NCBI GenBank assembly: GCA_028280345.1
Contig: JANQLY010000006.1
Coordinates: 57,621 to 121,620, forward strand
Length of the DNA stretch: 64,000 nucleotides
Direction of reading: 5' to 3'
DNA from: Pseudomonadales bacterium
Lineage (GTDB): Bacteria; Pseudomonadota; Gammaproteobacteria; Pseudomonadales; UBA7239
The notes under the pieces were generated by a model. That model was not told where the DNA came from, searched no databases, and worked only from the letters and a program-made list of their open reading frames with translations. Shown one piece after another: positions 45,180 to 56,594 of this stretch. Position 1 is the stretch's first letter; every line of letters starts with the position of its first letter. The translations under genes and the position numbers were made by a program.

Positions 45180-46529
45180 CTAGCGAGCTTTGGCAGTCTT
45201 ACCACTGCCGCCATAGTTCTTCAGATTCGCTTTCTTCATCAGCGAGTCATACTGATGAGACATTAAATGGGCCTGTACCTGGGACATAAAGTCCATCACC
45301 ACAACCACCACAATCAACAGTGAGGTACCACCGAGATAGAACGGCACATTGGCAAAAATCACCAGAAACTGTGGCAACAGGCAAACCAATGCAATATAGA
45401 TGGAGCCCACCATGGTCAGGCGCGTCAAAACACCATCAATGTATTTCGCCGTTTGCTCTCCGGGGCGAATACCCGGCAAAAACGCACCGTTCTTCTTCAG
45501 GTTGTCCGCCACTTCGTTCGGATTGTAGATAATTGCCGTATAGAAGAAGCAGAAGAAAATAATCAGCGCAGTAAACATAATCACGTTAAGCGGCTGGCCC
45601 GGGCCAATCCACAGTGCAATATTCGACATAATATCGGAGCCGGTACCATCTGCCGAGGTACCAAACCACTGGGCTATCGATGCCGGGAACAACAGGATAC
45701 TACTGGCAAAGATTGCCGGAATAACACCTGCCATGTTCACCTTGAGCGGCAGATGCGTAGTCTGCCCCTGCATCATGCGACGACCGCGCTGGCGGTTCGC
45801 ATAGTTCACCGTAATACGGCGCTGACCGCGTTCGATAAACACGACAAGCCCAATCACAACAATCGCAAACAGTGCGATGCCAAGCAGTAACAGAATGTGA
45901 ATTTCACCCTGACGCGCCTGCTCAAATGACTGACCAATCGCTGCCGGAAGACCTGCCACAATACCGGCAAAGATCAGCATCGAAATACCGTTACCAATGC
46001 CACGCTCAGTCACCTGCTCACCGAGCCACATCATGTAAGTGGCACCACAAACCAGTGACAACCAGCTGATCATCCACACACCCCAACCGGTGCTGTAGAA
46101 CATACCCTGATTAGACAAGGAAGCTGTCATACCTGCGGCCTGAACCGCAGCCAATACCACCATTAGATAGCGGGTGTACTGGTTAATCTGGCGGCGGCCA
46201 GACTCACCTTCTTTCTTCAGCTGCTCCAGTTGCGGCACGACTGCCGTCATCAGCTGCATAATGATCGATGCGGAGATATAGGGCATCACGCCGAGGGCGA
46301 GTACCGACATACGCTCCAGTGCACCACCGGTAAACATATTCGCCAGACCGAGGATCGTACCCTGATTCTGGTTGAACATATCTGCCACGCGATCCGGGTT
46401 AATGCCGGGCACAGGAATATGGGTACCAATGCGATAAACAATGATAGCCAAAAACAAAAAGCGCAGACGAGACCACAGCTCGCCCAGACCTTTCTGATTT
46501 CCTGCCAACATGGCATTCGGAGTCGCCAT
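45180..46529 (-). CDS. secY: Protein translocase subunit SecY
   Basis: The 449-residue channel subunit of SecYEG has ten predicted membrane helices. Conserved segments are [13 protein letters not shown] in the first helix region, [12 protein letters not shown] in the plug area and [16 protein letters not shown]. The cytosolic loop [14 protein letters not shown] and [12 protein letters not shown] are also present. Last membrane gene of the spc operon, 16 bases after rplO. Confidence 0.97.
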   Translation of the reverse strand: MATPNAMLAGNQKGLGELWSRLRFLFLAIIVYRIGTHIPVPGINPDRVADMFNQNQGTILGLANMFTGGALERMSVLALGVMPYISASIIMQLMTAVVPQLEQLKKEGESGRRQINQYTRYLMVVLAAVQAAGMTASLSNQGMFYSTGWGVWMISWLSLVCGATYMMWLGEQVTERGIGNGISMLIFAGIVAGLPAAIGQSFEQARQGEIHILLLLGIALFAIVVIGLVVFIERGQRRITVNYANRQRGRRMMQGQTTHLPLKVNMAGVIPAIFASSILLFPASIAQWFGTSADGTGSDIMSNIALWIGPGQPLNVIMFTALIIFFCFFYTAIIYNPNEVADNLKKNGAFLPGIRPGEQTAKYIDGVLTRLTMVGSIYIALVCLLPQFLVIFANVPFYLGGTSLLIVVVVVMDFMSQVQAHLMSHQYDSLMKKANLKNYGGSGKTAKAR

Positions 46530-46545
46530 TACCTAACCTTTATCC

Positions 46546-46980
46546 TTACTCTTCTACTTTGCCGCCAGCAGCTTCAATCGCTGCTTTGGCACCTTTAGTG
46601 ACACGCAGACCTTTTACTGTCACGGCCTTGGTGATCTCGCCAGACAAAAAGACTTTCGCACGCAGGGTATTTTCCCTGATGAGATTCGCTTTTTTCAATG
46701 CTTCCAGATCAACCACTTCACCTTCAACATTATTCAACTCACCAAGACGTATTTCTTCAGTGACTCGACCGATGCGCGAAGTAAAACCGTATTTCGGCAG
46801 ACGCTTTTGCAACGGCATTTGACCGCCTTCAAAGCCCGGACGAATACCACCACCGGTGCGGGATTTCTGACCTTTGTGGCCGCGACCACAGGTTTTGCCT
46901 GTGCCACTGCCAATACCGCGACCAACTCGCTTGGCCTTTGTCTTGTGTCCGGGATTCGGACTCAGGGTATTGAGTCGCAT
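46546..46980 (-). CDS. rplO: 50S ribosomal protein L15
   Basis: The 144-residue L15 begins [20 protein letters not shown] with the Gly/Lys-rich [22 protein letters not shown] segment typical of the family. It directly abuts rpmD. Confidence 0.97.
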   Translation of the reverse strand: MRLNTLSPNPGHKTKAKRVGRGIGSGTGKTCGRGHKGQKSRTGGGIRPGFEGGQMPLQKRLPKYGFTSRIGRVTEEIRLGELNNVEGEVVDLEALKKANLIRENTLRAKVFLSGEITKAVTVKGLRVTKGAKAAIEAAGGKVEE

Positions 46981-47166
46981 CTAGGCTTCCTCCACCTTGA
47001 TCAAATAATTAACCTTGTTCATCATGCCACGGGTTGAAGGAGTATCTTCCACTTCAACAGTGTGACCAATTTTGCGCAGACCGAGACCGGCAACACAGGC
47101 TTTGTGGGACTTCAACCGTCCGGCTGTGCTTTTGATCTGGGTTACTTTTACTGTTTTGTTAGCCAT
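46981..47166 (-). CDS. rpmD: 50S ribosomal protein L30
   Basis: The 61-residue L30 has [20 protein letters not shown] and [20 protein letters not shown]. It has no intergenic space before rplO, implying coupling. Confidence 0.96.
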   Translation of the reverse strand: MANKTVKVTQIKSTAGRLKSHKACVAGLGLRKIGHTVEVEDTPSTRGMMNKVNYLIKVEEA

Positions 47167-47186
47167 TGCCTGTACCCTTTAAACCC

Positions 47187-47699
47187 CTAGTTAAGGATCT
47201 CTTCAATTGACATGCCACGCTTGGCAGCAATCTCTTCCGGAGAGCGCATGTCTTTCAGACCTTTAAAGGTCGCACGCACTACGTTAACCGGATTGGTTGA
47301 GCCGTAACATTTTGCCAGTACGTTTTGTACACCAGCGATTTCAAGCACCGCACGCATCGCACCACCGGCGATAACACCGGTACCTTCAGAAGCCGGCTGC
47401 ATATACACCTTGGATGCACCGTGACGAGCCTTGATCGGATACTGAATGGTGTTACCTTTCAGCTCTACCTCAATCATATTGCGGCGCGCAGATTCCATCG
47501 CTTTCTGGATAGCCAAAGGCACTTCGCGAGCTTTACCGCGACCAAAACCGACCTTGCCGTTACCGTCACCAACAACAGTCAGTGCAGTAAAACCAAAGAT
47601 GCGGCCACCTTTTACCACCTTGGCGACACGGTTCACCTGAACGAGTTTTTCAATCAACCCTTCGGTGTTCTCTTTCTCTGCTTTATCAGCTAATGCCAT
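47187..47699 (-). CDS. rpsE: 30S ribosomal protein S5
   Basis: The 170-residue S5 has the [19 protein letters not shown] start of the RNA-binding domain, [18 protein letters not shown], and the [15 protein letters not shown] segment associated with decoding accuracy. Confidence 0.97.
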   Translation of the reverse strand: MALADKAEKENTEGLIEKLVQVNRVAKVVKGGRIFGFTALTVVGDGNGKVGFGRGKAREVPLAIQKAMESARRNMIEVELKGNTIQYPIKARHGASKVYMQPASEGTGVIAGGAMRAVLEIAGVQNVLAKCYGSTNPVNVVRATFKGLKDMRSPEEIAAKRGMSIEEILN

Positions 47700-47724
47700 G
47701 TCTCAAAACCTTCAAATCGAAAAA

Positions 47725-48075
47725 TTAAAATTCCAGACCTGCTTCACGAGCAGCGTTTGCAAGCGCTTCTACGCGACCGTGGTATTTAAAACCACTGCGA
47801 TCAAAAGCCACCTTGGTAATACCGGCAGATTTTGCACGCTCTGCGATCAGAGCGCCGACAGAAGCCGCAGCCGCTGAATTACCGGTATTACCTGCGCGCA
47901 GGGTCTTATCCAGTGTGGACGCACTGGCAAGCACTTCACCGCCGGTCGGGGCAATAATCTGTGCGTAAATATGACGCGGAGTGCGATGCACACACAAACG
48001 ATGTGTTCCCAACTCACGAATTTTCGCTCTGGCGCGGCGAGCGCGACGAGCTCTGGCTGATTGCTTCGCGTTCAT
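47725..48075 (-). CDS. rplR: 50S ribosomal protein L18
   Basis: The 116-residue 5S rRNA-binding protein has an Arg/Ala-rich N-terminus ([15 protein letters not shown]), [16 protein letters not shown] and the C-terminal [20 protein letters not shown]. Confidence 0.97.
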   Translation of the reverse strand: MNAKQSARARRARRARAKIRELGTHRLCVHRTPRHIYAQIIAPTGGEVLASASTLDKTLRAGNTGNSAAAASVGALIAERAKSAGITKVAFDRSGFKYHGRVEALANAAREAGLEF

Positions 48076-48086
48076 AAGTCTACCTA

Positions 48087-48620
48087 CTATTTCTTCTTGG
48101 CTTCTTTGCGACGGACATATTCATCGGCATAACGCACACCTTTGCCTTTGTAAGGCTCTGGCGGACGGAAGGCACGAATTTCAGCCGCAACCTGACCAAG
48201 CAATTGCTTGTCAGCACTTTTCAATACAATTTCTGTCTGGCTCGGGGTATCAGCAGTGACACCTTCGGGCAGCGCATAATCCACTGGATGGGAAAAACCC
48301 AACGTCAGGTTTACACTTTTGCCACTGGCCTTGGCACGATAACCAACACCGTTAAGCTCAAGCTTTTTCTCAAAGCCCTTACTCACACCAGTTACCATAT
48401 TGTTAACCAGCGCACGGGTAGTACCCGCCATAGCACGGGACAGCTTTGCACCGTCGCGCGGCGCAAAGGTCAGTACATTGTCGTTCTGGGAAATTTCCAC
48501 CGCTGTATGAATCGGCATACTCAGGGAGCCATTGCCACCCTTGACGCTGATTTCAGTACTATCGAGTTTTACCTCAACACCGCTGGGAATTTCTACCGGA
48601 TTACTTGATATGCGTGACAT
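48087..48620 (-). CDS. rplF: 50S ribosomal protein L6
   Basis: The 177-residue L6 has two alpha/beta repeats and the C-terminal signature [20 protein letters not shown]. It lies 11 bases ahead of rplR. Confidence 0.97.
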   Translation of the reverse strand: MSRISSNPVEIPSGVEVKLDSTEISVKGGNGSLSMPIHTAVEISQNDNVLTFAPRDGAKLSRAMAGTTRALVNNMVTGVSKGFEKKLELNGVGYRAKASGKSVNLTLGFSHPVDYALPEGVTADTPSQTEIVLKSADKQLLGQVAAEIRAFRPPEPYKGKGVRYADEYVRRKEAKKK

Positions 48621-48663
48621 TTCTTTTCACCTATCTCTTTCTGGCTCTCAGTTCAATGCCGGT

Positions 48664-49059
48664 TTAGAAAACCGTGCAGAGAACCTCACCACCAATACCT
48701 GCAGCACGGGCTGCACGATCAGTCATTACACCTTTACTGGTGGAGATAATCGCAACACCCAATCCACCACGAATTTTTGGCAACTCATCCTTGCCTGCAT
48801 AATTGCGCAGACCCGGGCGGCTGGCGCGATCAATCTCTTCGATAACCGGCTTGCCGTCAAAATATTTCAAATCTACCGTCAGGGAAGCCTTGGCACCCTC
48901 TTCTTGTACAGAGTAGTCGGTGATGTAACCTTCTTCTTTCAGTACTTTAGCCACAGACACTTTCACGTTTGAAGACGGCATAGCCACAGAAACTTTCTGT
49001 GCCATCTGGCCGTTGCGAATGCGTGTCAGCATGTCTGAAATAGGGTCTTGCATACTCAT
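48664..49059 (-). CDS. rpsH: 30S ribosomal protein S8
   Basis: The 131-residue S8 begins [18 protein letters not shown] and ends with [19 protein letters not shown]. In E. coli S8 also represses the spc operon. Confidence 0.97.
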   Translation of the reverse strand: MSMQDPISDMLTRIRNGQMAQKVSVAMPSSNVKVSVAKVLKEEGYITDYSVQEEGAKASLTVDLKYFDGKPVIEEIDRASRPGLRNYAGKDELPKIRGGLGVAIISTSKGVMTDRAARAAGIGGEVLCTVF

Positions 49060-49082
49060 AAATTCTGCTCCGCTCTCTGTTC

Positions 49083-49388
49083 TTACCAGCTGGCCTTAAC
49101 CAGACCGGGAATATCACCTTGCATACCGTATTTGCGAATCGCATTACGGGACAGACCAAACTTGCGATATACCGCATGGGGACGACCTGTCAGACGACAA
49201 CGACGCTGCTGACGCACCGGGCTCGCGTTGCGCGGCAGTTTCTGCAGAGCAACTTGTGCTTCCCACTTCTCATCGTCAGAAGAGTTCGGGTTACGAATAA
49301 TCTCTTTGAGTTTGGCACGTTTTTCAGCGTATTTAGCCACTGTTTTGGCTCGCTTGTTTTCACGTGCAACCATTGATTTTTTCGCCAT
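49083..49388 (-). CDS. rpsN: 30S ribosomal protein S14
   Basis: The 101-residue long form without a zinc ribbon (no CxxC) has [20 protein letters not shown] near the C-terminus and ends PGLVKASW. Confidence 0.97.
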   Translation of the reverse strand: MAKKSMVARENKRAKTVAKYAEKRAKLKEIIRNPNSSDDEKWEAQVALQKLPRNASPVRQQRRCRLTGRPHAVYRKFGLSRNAIRKYGMQGDIPGLVKASW

Positions 49389-49414
49389 CGTCTAATCTAC
49401 CTTTTGTTTACCGC

Positions 49415-49954
49415 TTAGCCTTTCAGCGGAAAGTTAAATGCTCGCAGCAATGCACGACCTTCATCATCATTGCGGGCAGTTGTTGAAATTGCGATATCCA
49501 GACCACGAATCTTGTCGATCTTGTCGTAGTCGATTTCCGGGAAAATGATCTGCTCGGTCACACCCATAGAGAAGTTGCCGCGACCATCGAACTGCTTCGG
49601 GCTGATACCACGGAAGTCACGCACACGGGGGATAGCCACGGATACGAGACGATCAAGAAATTCATACATACGCTCTTTGCGCAGAGTTACCTTGCAACCA
49701 ATCGGCCAGCCTTCACGCACTTTAAAACCCGCAATAGATTTACGCGCCTTGGTAACAACCGCCTTCTGACCCGCAATCTGCTCCATATCGCGCATTGCAT
49801 GCTCGAGAACTTTCTTGTCTGCCAGTGCTTCACCAAGACCCATGTTCAGGGTAATTTTGGTGATGCGAGGTACTTCCATCACATTCTTGCAGCCGAGCTC
49901 TTCTTTGAGCTTCGGGGCAATTTCGTTCTGGTAAACTTCTTTCAAATTAGCCAT
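49415..49954 (-). CDS. rplE: 50S ribosomal protein L5
   Basis: The 179-residue 5S rRNA-binding protein has [39 protein letters not shown] and [20 protein letters not shown]. Confidence 0.97.
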   Translation of the reverse strand: MANLKEVYQNEIAPKLKEELGCKNVMEVPRITKITLNMGLGEALADKKVLEHAMRDMEQIAGQKAVVTKARKSIAGFKVREGWPIGCKVTLRKERMYEFLDRLVSVAIPRVRDFRGISPKQFDGRGNFSMGVTEQIIFPEIDYDKIDKIRGLDIAISTTARNDDEGRALLRAFNFPLKG

Positions 49955-49990
49955 TGTTCTATACCTAAGGGTTTAACCTGTCTTCACCAA

Positions 49991-50308
49991 TCAAGCGTCG
50001 ATAGCTTCGCCATTAGACTTGAAGATGCGAATTTTCTTGCCATCCTCAAGCGTCTTGATACCAACGCGATCCGCCTTGCTCGTGGCGGGATTAAAAATTG
50101 CAATATTGGAGATTTGCAGCGGAGCTTCTTTCTCAACAATACCGCCCTGCACACCCATTTGCGGATTAGGCTTGGTGTGCTTCTTCACCATATTAATGCC
50201 GGAAACCAGCACACGGTCATCCTCATAAACCTTGCGTACTTCGCCGCGCTTGCCTTTGTCTTTACCGGCAATAACGATAACTTCGTCTTTCGCTTTGATC
50301 TTCTGCAT
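49991..50308 (-). CDS. rplX: 50S ribosomal protein L24
   Basis: The 105-residue L24 shows the KOW motif [17 protein letters not shown] at its N-terminus and [15 protein letters not shown] in the middle. An assembly initiator of the 50S subunit. Confidence 0.97.
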   Translation of the reverse strand: MQKIKAKDEVIVIAGKDKGKRGEVRKVYEDDRVLVSGINMVKKHTKPNPQMGVQGGIVEKEAPLQISNIAIFNPATSKADRVGIKTLEDGKKIRIFKSNGEAIDA

Positions 50309-50340
50309 TTCGCTTAACCTCGCCTCTCTCTCAACCCGAC

Positions 50341-50709
50341 TTACAATACTTCCGGAGCCAGAGAGATAATTTTCATAAATTTCTCACTGCGCAGCTCGCG
50401 GGTTACCGGGCCAAAAATACGTGTTCCAATCGGAGCGTCCTGTTGGTTCAACAGTACCGCCGCATTGTCATCAAACTTGATCAGTGAACCATCGTTGCGA
50501 CGAACACCTTTACGGGTGCGAACCACAACAGCCTTCATCACCTGACCTTTTTTAACCTTACCGCGGGGGATGGCCTCTTTAACGGTAACCTTGATAATGT
50601 CACCCACCGAGGCGTAACGGCGATGTGAGCCCCCCAACACCTTAATACACATAACACGGCGCGCCCCGCTGTTATCTGCCACATCCAGGTATGATTCTGT
50701 TTGTATCAT
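50341..50709 (-). CDS. rplN: 50S ribosomal protein L14
   Basis: The 122-residue L14 begins [20 protein letters not shown] and has the [20 protein letters not shown] segment. First gene of the spc operon, 45 bases after rpsQ. Confidence 0.97.
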   Translation of the reverse strand: MIQTESYLDVADNSGARRVMCIKVLGGSHRRYASVGDIIKVTVKEAIPRGKVKKGQVMKAVVVRTRKGVRRNDGSLIKFDDNAAVLLNQQDAPIGTRIFGPVTRELRSEKFMKIISLAPEVL

Positions 50710-50754
50710 CGTCGTACTCCGAAACTATTCTGGCCTAACGCGAATAACCCAAGG

Positions 50755-51039
50755 TTATTCTACGGCTGCCGCACGCTCTTCAATTTTAACCAGTGTCCAG
50801 CTTTTGGTTTTGGACATCGGTCGTGATTCTTTAATGGTAACCACATCACCTTCGTTACACTCATTGTTCTCATCGTGAGCCTTGAGTTTGGAAGACTTGG
50901 TCACATACTTGCCATACACCGGGTGCTTTACACGGCGCTCAATCAGTACGGTGATGGTTTTATCCATCTTGTCACTAACTACACGACCAGTTGTGGTACG
51001 TGCCGCTTTCTCTGTAGACGTAGTTTCTGCTTCAGCCAT
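50755..51039 (-). CDS. rpsQ: 30S ribosomal protein S17
   Basis: The 94-residue S17 has [20 protein letters not shown] and a C-terminal [17 protein letters not shown] Thr/Glu/Ala-rich N-terminal extension of about ten residues precedes the core. Last gene of the S10 operon. Confidence 0.96.
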   Translation of the reverse strand: MAEAETTSTEKAARTTTGRVVSDKMDKTITVLIERRVKHPVYGKYVTKSSKLKAHDENNECNEGDVVTIKESRPMSKTKSWTLVKIEERAAAVE

Positions 51040-51044
51040 GACAA

Positions 51045-51242
51045 TTATTCACCTGATCGTTTCTTTTCGTTCAGCACAGTCTTGATACGGGCAATATCGC
51101 GACGTGCCTCTTTAAGCAAATGGGGCTGACCCAACTGACCTGTAGTCTGTTGCATCGTGTTTTTAAACTGTTCTTCACGCAATCTCAGAAGCTCTTTTTC
51201 AAGCTCTTCAGCGGATTTGTCTCTCAAGTCTGCTGCTTTCAT
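51045..51242 (-). CDS. rpmC: 50S ribosomal protein L29
   Basis: The 65-residue, two-helix protein begins [19 protein letters not shown] and contains [19 protein letters not shown]. Its start overlaps the rplP stop by one base. Confidence 0.96.
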   Translation of the reverse strand: MKAADLRDKSAEELEKELLRLREEQFKNTMQQTTGQLGQPHLLKEARRDIARIKTVLNEKKRSGE

Positions 51243-51655
51243 TACATCATCTGCCGTTTAACAAAAGTGGTTTGCACCGGTAACTTGGCTGCCGCCAGGG
51301 AAAATGCTTCTCGGGCCAGCTCTTCAGAAACACCCTCTACTTCATACAGCACCTTGCCGGGCTGAATCAGGGCTACCCAGTATTCCACGTTACCTTTACC
51401 TTTACCCTGACGCACTTCGAGAGGCTTTTGGGTAATCGGCTTGTCCGGGAATACACGAATCCAGATTTTGCCGCCACGTTTAATGTGACGGGTCATCGCA
51501 CGACGTGCCGCTTCAATCTGGCGCGCAGTAATACGACCGCGACCGGTTGCTTTAAGGCCAAACTCACCAAAACTGACCTTGCTGCCGCGATGCGCGAGAC
51601 CGCGGTTGCGGCCCTTCATCTGTTTACGAAATTTTGTACGCTTCGGTTGTAACAT
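51242..51655 (-). CDS. rplP: 50S ribosomal protein L16
   Basis: The 137-residue L16 begins [19 protein letters not shown] and carries [20 protein letters not shown] and the [18 protein letters not shown] segment near the peptidyl-transferase centre. Confidence 0.97.
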   Translation of the reverse strand: MLQPKRTKFRKQMKGRNRGLAHRGSKVSFGEFGLKATGRGRITARQIEAARRAMTRHIKRGGKIWIRVFPDKPITQKPLEVRQGKGKGNVEYWVALIQPGKVLYEVEGVSEELAREAFSLAAAKLPVQTTFVKRQMM

Positions 51656-51670
51656 CTTGCCTGTTCCTGA

Positions 51671-52348
51671 TTAGTTAGCCGACTTCTTGGTACGAGTCGA
51701 TGCTTCAAGCTGCTCTTCTTTGTCGATAATCTCGCCTTTGAAGATCCAGACTTTCACGCCGATAATGCCGTAAGTGGTTGATGCTTCAGCTGTTGCATAG
51801 TCGATGTCAGCACGCAGGGTGTGCAGCGGCACACGACCTTCGCGATACCACTCAGTACGCGCGATTTCCGCGCCACCGAGGCGACCGCCAACCTGAACAC
51901 GGATACCCAGAGCACCCTGACGCATGGCATTTTGTACCGCACGCTTCATCGCGCGACGAAACATCACACGGCGTTCAAGCTGTTGCGCCACGCTTTGCGC
52001 AGCGAGCGAAGCATCGAGATCCGGCTTGCGAATCTCTTCAATATTAATCTGTACAGGGACACCCATGCGCTTGCTCAGCTCAGCGCGCAGCTTGTCCACA
52101 TCCTCACCTTTTTTACCGATCACAATACCCGGGCGGGCAGTGTGAATAGTGACACGAGCTGATTGCGCCGGGCGCTCAATCTCGATACGACTGACAGAGG
52201 CACTTGCCAGTTTCTTCTCAAGGTACTCACGTACTTTGAGATCGGTATACAGGTTATCCGCATACTCCTGCTTCTCTGCATACCAAACAGACGTATGATT
52301 TTTTACAATACCCAGTCGAATGCCGGTTGGATGTACTTTCTGACCCAT
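51671..52348 (-). CDS. rpsC: 30S ribosomal protein S3
   Basis: The 225-residue S3 begins [18 protein letters not shown]. The KH domain shows [18 protein letters not shown], and the C-domain has [20 protein letters not shown]. Confidence 0.97.
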   Translation of the reverse strand: MGQKVHPTGIRLGIVKNHTSVWYAEKQEYADNLYTDLKVREYLEKKLASASVSRIEIERPAQSARVTIHTARPGIVIGKKGEDVDKLRAELSKRMGVPVQINIEEIRKPDLDASLAAQSVAQQLERRVMFRRAMKRAVQNAMRQGALGIRVQVGGRLGGAEIARTEWYREGRVPLHTLRADIDYATAEASTTYGIIGVKVWIFKGEIIDKEEQLEASTRTKKSAN

Positions 52349-52374
52349 AGGTTATCTACCTGTCTCTGAACCTG

Positions 52375-52704
52375 TTAATCAGCCACTTTCACAGTGATGT
52401 GGCAAGTTCGTTTCAAAATTCGATCTGCACGACCTTTTGCACGAGGACGCAGACGCTTCATTGTCATACCTTCATCAACATAGATGGTAGACACTTTCAA
52501 CTCATCAACATCAGCGCCTTCGTTATGCTCGGCATTCGCAATCGCTGACTCCAGAACCTTCTTGATAATCTGTGCTGACTTTTTGGTGCTAAAGGTCAGA
52601 ATGTCGAGTGCTTCCTCAACACCTTTACCACGGATTTCATCAGCGACCAGACGCGCTTTCTGAGCCGAAGTACGCGCACCTTTTAACTTTGCTGCAACTT
52701 CCAT
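52375..52704 (-). CDS. rplV: 50S ribosomal protein L22
   Basis: The ATG at 52704 (GAGG eight bases upstream) is preferred to the GTG codon before it, giving 109 residues. The sequence has [18 protein letters not shown] and the exit-tunnel hairpin [20 protein letters not shown]. Confidence 0.96.
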   Translation of the reverse strand: MEVAAKLKGARTSAQKARLVADEIRGKGVEEALDILTFSTKKSAQIIKKVLESAIANAEHNEGADVDELKVSTIYVDEGMTMKRLRPRAKGRADRILKRTCHITVKVAD

Positions 52705-52723
52705 CACGATTACCTCAACTCAC

Positions 52724-52999
52724 TTATTTCTTCGCTTTCTTATCAGCGGCGTGACCGCGATAAGTGCGGGTCGCTGCAAACTCACCGAGTTTGTGACCGA
52801 CCATCTCATCAGAAACGAGAACCGGAACGTGCTGACGGCCGTTGTGAACAGCAATTGTCAGACCCACCATTTCCGGTGTGACCATGGAACGACGCGACCA
52901 GGTTTTGATCGGGCGTCGGTCATTTTTCTCTACCGCAACTTCCACTTTCTTCATCAAGTGGAGGTCAATAAAAGGACCTTTTTTCAGCGAACGTGGCAC
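52724..52999 (-). CDS. rpsS: 30S ribosomal protein S19
   Basis: The 91-residue S19 begins [20 protein letters not shown] and has [20 protein letters not shown] and [20 protein letters not shown]. Confidence 0.97.
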   Translation of the reverse strand: MPRSLKKGPFIDLHLMKKVEVAVEKNDRRPIKTWSRRSMVTPEMVGLTIAVHNGRQHVPVLVSDEMVGHKLGEFAATRTYRGHAADKKAKK

Positions 53000-53018
53000 T
53001 CTTCTATCCTCTACCTAA

Positions 53019-53846
53019 TTACTTTTTACCGCGACGGCGTACAATCAGATTGTTTGTACGCTTGTTCTTGCGAGTCTTGTAGCCTTTGGTCGGTGTACCC
53101 CAAGGTGATACCGGATGACGGCCACCGGAAGTACGACCTTCACCACCACCGTGCGGGTGATCTACCGGGTTCATCGCAACACCGCGAACCGTCGGGCGAA
53201 TACCGCGCCAGCGCGATGCACCAGCCTTACCGAGCGAGCGCAGATTGTGCTCACTGTTGGAAACTTCACCCAGCGTTGCGCGACAATCGGAAAGCACCTT
53301 GCGCATTTCACCACTGCGCAGACGCAGCGTTGCGTATTGGCCTTCACGGGCAACGAGCTGAGCCGATGTACCGGCAGAGCGTGCAATTTGCGCACCCTTG
53401 CCAGGCTTCATTTCAATGCAGTGAACCACACTACCGACCGGAATATTACGCAGCGGCAGAGTGTTACCTACATTAATGGAAGAATTTTCACCGGATTGAA
53501 CCTGATCACCAACACTCAAACCTTTTGGAGCAATAATGTAACGACGCTCACCATCGGTGTAGCAAACCAGTGCGATATTCGCAGTGCGGTTTGGATCGTA
53601 TTCAAGGCGCTCAACACGAGCCGGAATACCATCTTTGTTACGTTTGAAATCAATGATGCGATAGTGTTGTTTGTGACCACCACCACGATGCCGAGTGGTA
53701 ATACGACCGGTGTTATTACGTCCACCGGATTTGCTTTTCTTATCGAGAAGGGGTGCATGAGGACCGTCTTTATGCAAGTCAGGGTTAACCAGACTGACAA
53801 CGTGGCGACGACCGGGGGATGTTGGTTTACGTTTAATAATAGGCAT
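53019..53846 (-). CDS. rplB: 50S ribosomal protein L2
   Basis: The 275-residue L2 has [19 protein letters not shown] near residue 48 and the conserved [20 protein letters not shown] stretch that contributes to peptidyl transfer. Confidence 0.97.
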   Translation of the reverse strand: MPIIKRKPTSPGRRHVVSLVNPDLHKDGPHAPLLDKKSKSGGRNNTGRITTRHRGGGHKQHYRIIDFKRNKDGIPARVERLEYDPNRTANIALVCYTDGERRYIIAPKGLSVGDQVQSGENSSINVGNTLPLRNIPVGSVVHCIEMKPGKGAQIARSAGTSAQLVAREGQYATLRLRSGEMRKVLSDCRATLGEVSNSEHNLRSLGKAGASRWRGIRPTVRGVAMNPVDHPHGGGEGRTSGGRHPVSPWGTPTKGYKTRKNKRTNNLIVRRRGKK

Positions 53847-53861
53847 ATCTAACTTCTCCCC

Positions 53862-54158
53862 TTACCCGAATGACGCAAAGTCAATGTCGTGACCGGCAGC
53901 CAGGCGCACATAGGCCTTTTTCCAGTCATTGCGACGCGCCTCACCGAAGCGGTTGCGCTTGACCTTGCCCTTCATCTTGATGATTTGCACGCGATCCACT
54001 TTTACATCAAACAGCTTTTCTACTGCGTGCTTAACTTCAAGCTTGTTCGCATCAATCGCCACTTTGAACACAACCTGGTTAGCATCTTCTGCCACATTGG
54101 TTGCCTTCTCGGAAACATGCGGTGCTTTAATTACCTGATAAATTCGTTCCTGATTCAT
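53862..54158 (-). CDS. rplW: 50S ribosomal protein L23
   Basis: The 98-residue protein at the tunnel exit begins [20 protein letters not shown] and has the [20 protein letters not shown] segment. Its start overlaps the rplD stop by four bases. Confidence 0.96.
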   Translation of the reverse strand: MNQERIYQVIKAPHVSEKATNVAEDANQVVFKVAIDANKLEVKHAVEKLFDVKVDRVQIIKMKGKVKRNRFGEARRNDWKKAYVRLAAGHDIDFASFG

Positions 54159-54775
54159 GATGCCAGCACCTCTTCAAACTTCTTCACCGTTGACACGGTC
54201 ATGAGCACCTTGTCAAAGCCAATCAGGCTAACCGGGTCAGTGTCGCTCACATCACGCACATCTACATAAGGCAGGTTGCGCGCCGACAGATACAGGTTCT
54301 CATCCGCCTCATCCGACACAATCAGCACATTGTTCAGATCCAGCGTATTGAGCTTCTCAACCAGACCTTTAGTTTTCGGTGCGTCAACAGCAATGTTATC
54401 TACCACAACCAGTCGATCCTGACGCGCAAGCTCAGAGAGAATGCTGCACATTGCAGCACGGTACATTTTCTTGTTGATCTTAACGCTGTGGTCACGGGTT
54501 TTCGCCGCAAAGGTCACACCACCGGCACGCCAGATCGGACTATTACTGGTACCCGCACGGGCGCGACCTGTGCCTTTTTGACGCCATGGCTTCTTGCCAC
54601 CACCGCGTACTTCAGAGCGGCTTTTCTGTGCCTTGGTGCCCTGACGCGCACCGGCCTGAAATGCCACAACCGCCTGATGAACCAGATCTTCGTTAAAGTC
54701 GCGGCCAAACGCTGTATCGGAAACTTCTACCTTTCCGCCTTTGCCGCCATCAAATTTCGCTACATTCAATTCCAT
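54155..54775 (-). CDS. rplD: 50S ribosomal protein L4
   Basis: The ATG at 54775 gives [11 protein letters not shown] and 206 residues; the frame also reads through a preceding TTG. The tunnel loop [20 protein letters not shown] is conserved. In E. coli L4 represses the S10 operon at transcription and translation. Confidence 0.96.
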   Translation of the reverse strand: MELNVAKFDGGKGGKVEVSDTAFGRDFNEDLVHQAVVAFQAGARQGTKAQKSRSEVRGGGKKPWRQKGTGRARAGTSNSPIWRAGGVTFAAKTRDHSVKINKKMYRAAMCSILSELARQDRLVVVDNIAVDAPKTKGLVEKLNTLDLNNVLIVSDEADENLYLSARNLPYVDVRDVSDTDPVSLIGFDKVLMTVSTVKKFEEVLAS

Positions 54776-54786
54776 CAAAGCACCCC

Positions 54787-55416
54787 CTATTTAACCGCCG
54801 GGCGAATGATCACATCACCGCCTGGGGCACCGGGAACAGCACCCTTGATTAATAACAAATTGCGCTCTGCATCCACACGTACAACCTCAAGGTTTTGTGT
54901 TGTTACACGCTCGGCACCCATGTGGCCCGCCATCTTCTTACCCTTGAAAACACGTCCAGGGGTCTGGCACTGACCGATAGAACCGGGAGCACGGTGAGAA
55001 ATAGAGTTACCGTGAGTGGCGTCTTGCATTTTGAAGTTCCAGCGTTTTACACCGCCCTGGAAGCCTTTACCTTTGGATGAGCCAGTCACATCAACTTTTT
55101 GACCCGCTTCAAACGTTTCAACGGTGATTTGATCACCGACGTTGAACTCTTCCTCACCCTCGGCACGCAATTCCCACAGACCGCGACCCGCTTCGGTGTT
55201 GGCCTTGGCATAGTGGCCCGCCTGGGATTTGCTGACACGGTTAGCCTTGCGAGCACCAGTGGTTACCTGGACAGCCGCATAGCCATCGGAATCAACGTTT
55301 TTGATTTGGGTAATACGATTAGGCTCTGCTTCGATAACCGTAACGGGAATCGAAACGCCTTCGTCAGTGAATACTCTAGTCATACCGCTTTTGCGGCCGA
55401 CAATACCAATCGTCAT
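54787..55416 (-). CDS. rplC: 50S ribosomal protein L3
   Basis: The conserved start [16 protein letters not shown] begins at 55416 behind AGAGG, giving 209 residues. The 19 codons upstream in frame are not part of the family. The motif [20 protein letters not shown] is present. A 205-base gap separates it from rpsJ. Confidence 0.96.
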   Translation of the reverse strand: MTIGIVGRKSGMTRVFTDEGVSIPVTVIEAEPNRITQIKNVDSDGYAAVQVTTGARKANRVSKSQAGHYAKANTEAGRGLWELRAEGEEEFNVGDQITVETFEAGQKVDVTGSSKGKGFQGGVKRWNFKMQDATHGNSISHRAPGSIGQCQTPGRVFKGKKMAGHMGAERVTTQNLEVVRVDAERNLLLIKGAVPGAPGGDVIIRPAVK

Positions 55417-55621
55417 TTTCAACCTCTGTTGTACGGGACTCACTCTTCCACCCTGACAGGTTTCCGAATTCACCCTCTATGGTCGCCCGAACTACTGTTG
55501 TGAATAGTTCAAAGCGGTTACACCAGGGACGCAGTTCGCCGTTTTGTAAAATTCGACTCACTGCGCAACTATTTTCAAAGGAGCGGCGCGCTTCTTAACC
55601 CCCAGGCTCTTACACCTGAGA
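55417..55621 (-). promoter_or_regulatory. Long rpsJ-rplC spacer, possible internal regulatory region
   Basis: The 205 bases between rpsJ and rplC are long for a junction that is usually tight. No conserved gene is encoded. I see GC-rich segments (GAAGCGCGCCGCTCC, GGCGAACTGCGTCCC) that could form structure, but I cannot demonstrate a defined element or promoter. Confidence 0.3.
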
Positions 55622-55933
55622 TTAATTGAGGCTAATTTGTACCTCGACGCCTGCCGCCAAATCCAGTTTCATCAACGCATCAACGGTTTTTTCAGTCGGA
55701 TCGAGAATATCCAACAAACGTTTGTGCGTACGAATCTCGTACTGATCACGCGCGTCTTTATTAACGTGCGGAGAGATCAGCACCGTATATCTTTCTTTGC
55801 GGGTAGGTAAAGGGATTGGGCCACGCACGGCTGCGCCAGTGCGCTTGGCAGTTTCAACGATTTCCTGAGTCGACACATCAATGAGTCGATGATCAAACGC
55901 TTTTAAACGAATGCGAATACGCTGATTCTGCAT
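55622..55933 (-). CDS. rpsJ: 30S ribosomal protein S10
   Basis: The 103-residue S10 (NusE), also a transcription antitermination factor with NusB, begins [20 protein letters not shown] and has [20 protein letters not shown]. First gene of the S10 operon, with about 140 bases of leader after a consensus-like promoter. Confidence 0.97.
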   Translation of the reverse strand: MQNQRIRIRLKAFDHRLIDVSTQEIVETAKRTGAAVRGPIPLPTRKERYTVLISPHVNKDARDQYEIRTHKRLLDILDPTEKTVDALMKLDLAAGVEVQISLN

Positions 55934-56078
55934 AACTATGCTTACTCCAATCTCTTTAAAGAACGCGCCCTAAGCGTGTTAAAGCGCTTACCTCGCCGGC
56001 AGCCATTTCATCAACTGATAAATTGCTACCCACCTACAAAAATTGCGAGCCCACAGGACCCGCAAACAAGGACGGCGA

Positions 56079-56107
56079 ATTCTATAGATATGATTAAGGG
56101 CTGTCAA
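56079..56107 (-). promoter_or_regulatory. Sigma70 promoter of the S10 operon
   Basis: On the minus strand a perfect -35 TTGACA (56107-56102) is followed by exactly 17 bases and -10 TAGAAT (56084-56079). Transcription would start near 56072, giving a leader of about 138 bases before rpsJ. In E. coli the S10 leader of similar length binds L4. Confidence 0.8.
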
Positions 56108-56109
56108 CA

Positions 56110-56594
56110 CCCGCAAACGCAGATTTTTCAAGGGGTTCAGCGATTTTACTCCGGCTTTGCCCGGAATAGCGGGCAATATGGGGACTGCCCCGCTAAAAAA
56201 GGGGAAATTCTTTTTATTTTCAATGGCTTAGGGTATTTTACCCTCCGCCCTATACTACGGAGACTGTCGCGACTATGGGCAGCCGAGAGTAGCCTGTTTT
56301 GGCAGGGAGAATTTTCAGGAAGAAAATTCAGGCATGCCGCGCCACGGACGGCGCGTCAGGCCGGCCCTGCAGAAAAACAGGAAACCGAGGGCACCCGCAG
56401 GGCTGCTCATTGGAGCTGAAACGCTTTTGGTTACTTTTGGCGTTTACCAAAAGTCACCCGCCCTTCAGGGCGGAACCCTGAATCCGCCGCGCCGCAGGCG
56501 CATCCCCCCTCGGGAAGAGGAACACCCGGGAGCTGGAAGCTCAAAACAAGTATAATGCCGCCAATTTGCTGGCTTCCCACGACGTATATAGAAG
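56110..56594. other. Divergent intergenic region with structured GC-rich repeat
   Basis: No gene between the rpsJ promoter and the metallophosphatase. From about 56334 to 56540 the sequence is GC-rich and full of short hairpins. ACTTTTGG-CGTTTA-CCAAAAGT lies at 56433-56454, and CCGCCC-TTCA-GGGCGG at 56458-56473. Open frames here are rich in P, R and G and look like by-products of an intergenic repeat, which I believe is of a type common in Pseudomonadales-like genomes. The downstream gene's promoter probably lies near 56550 (TATAAT at 56551-56556 on the plus strand). Confidence 0.45.

Noticed and set aside
52751..53852. Two plus-strand frames of about 240 residues in the ribosomal operon
   Set aside because: They are antisense shadows of rpsS and rplB.
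55934..56594. tRNA gene near rpsJ
   Set aside because: No cloverleaf with a GTTCRA-type T arm and a paired acceptor stem could be found there.
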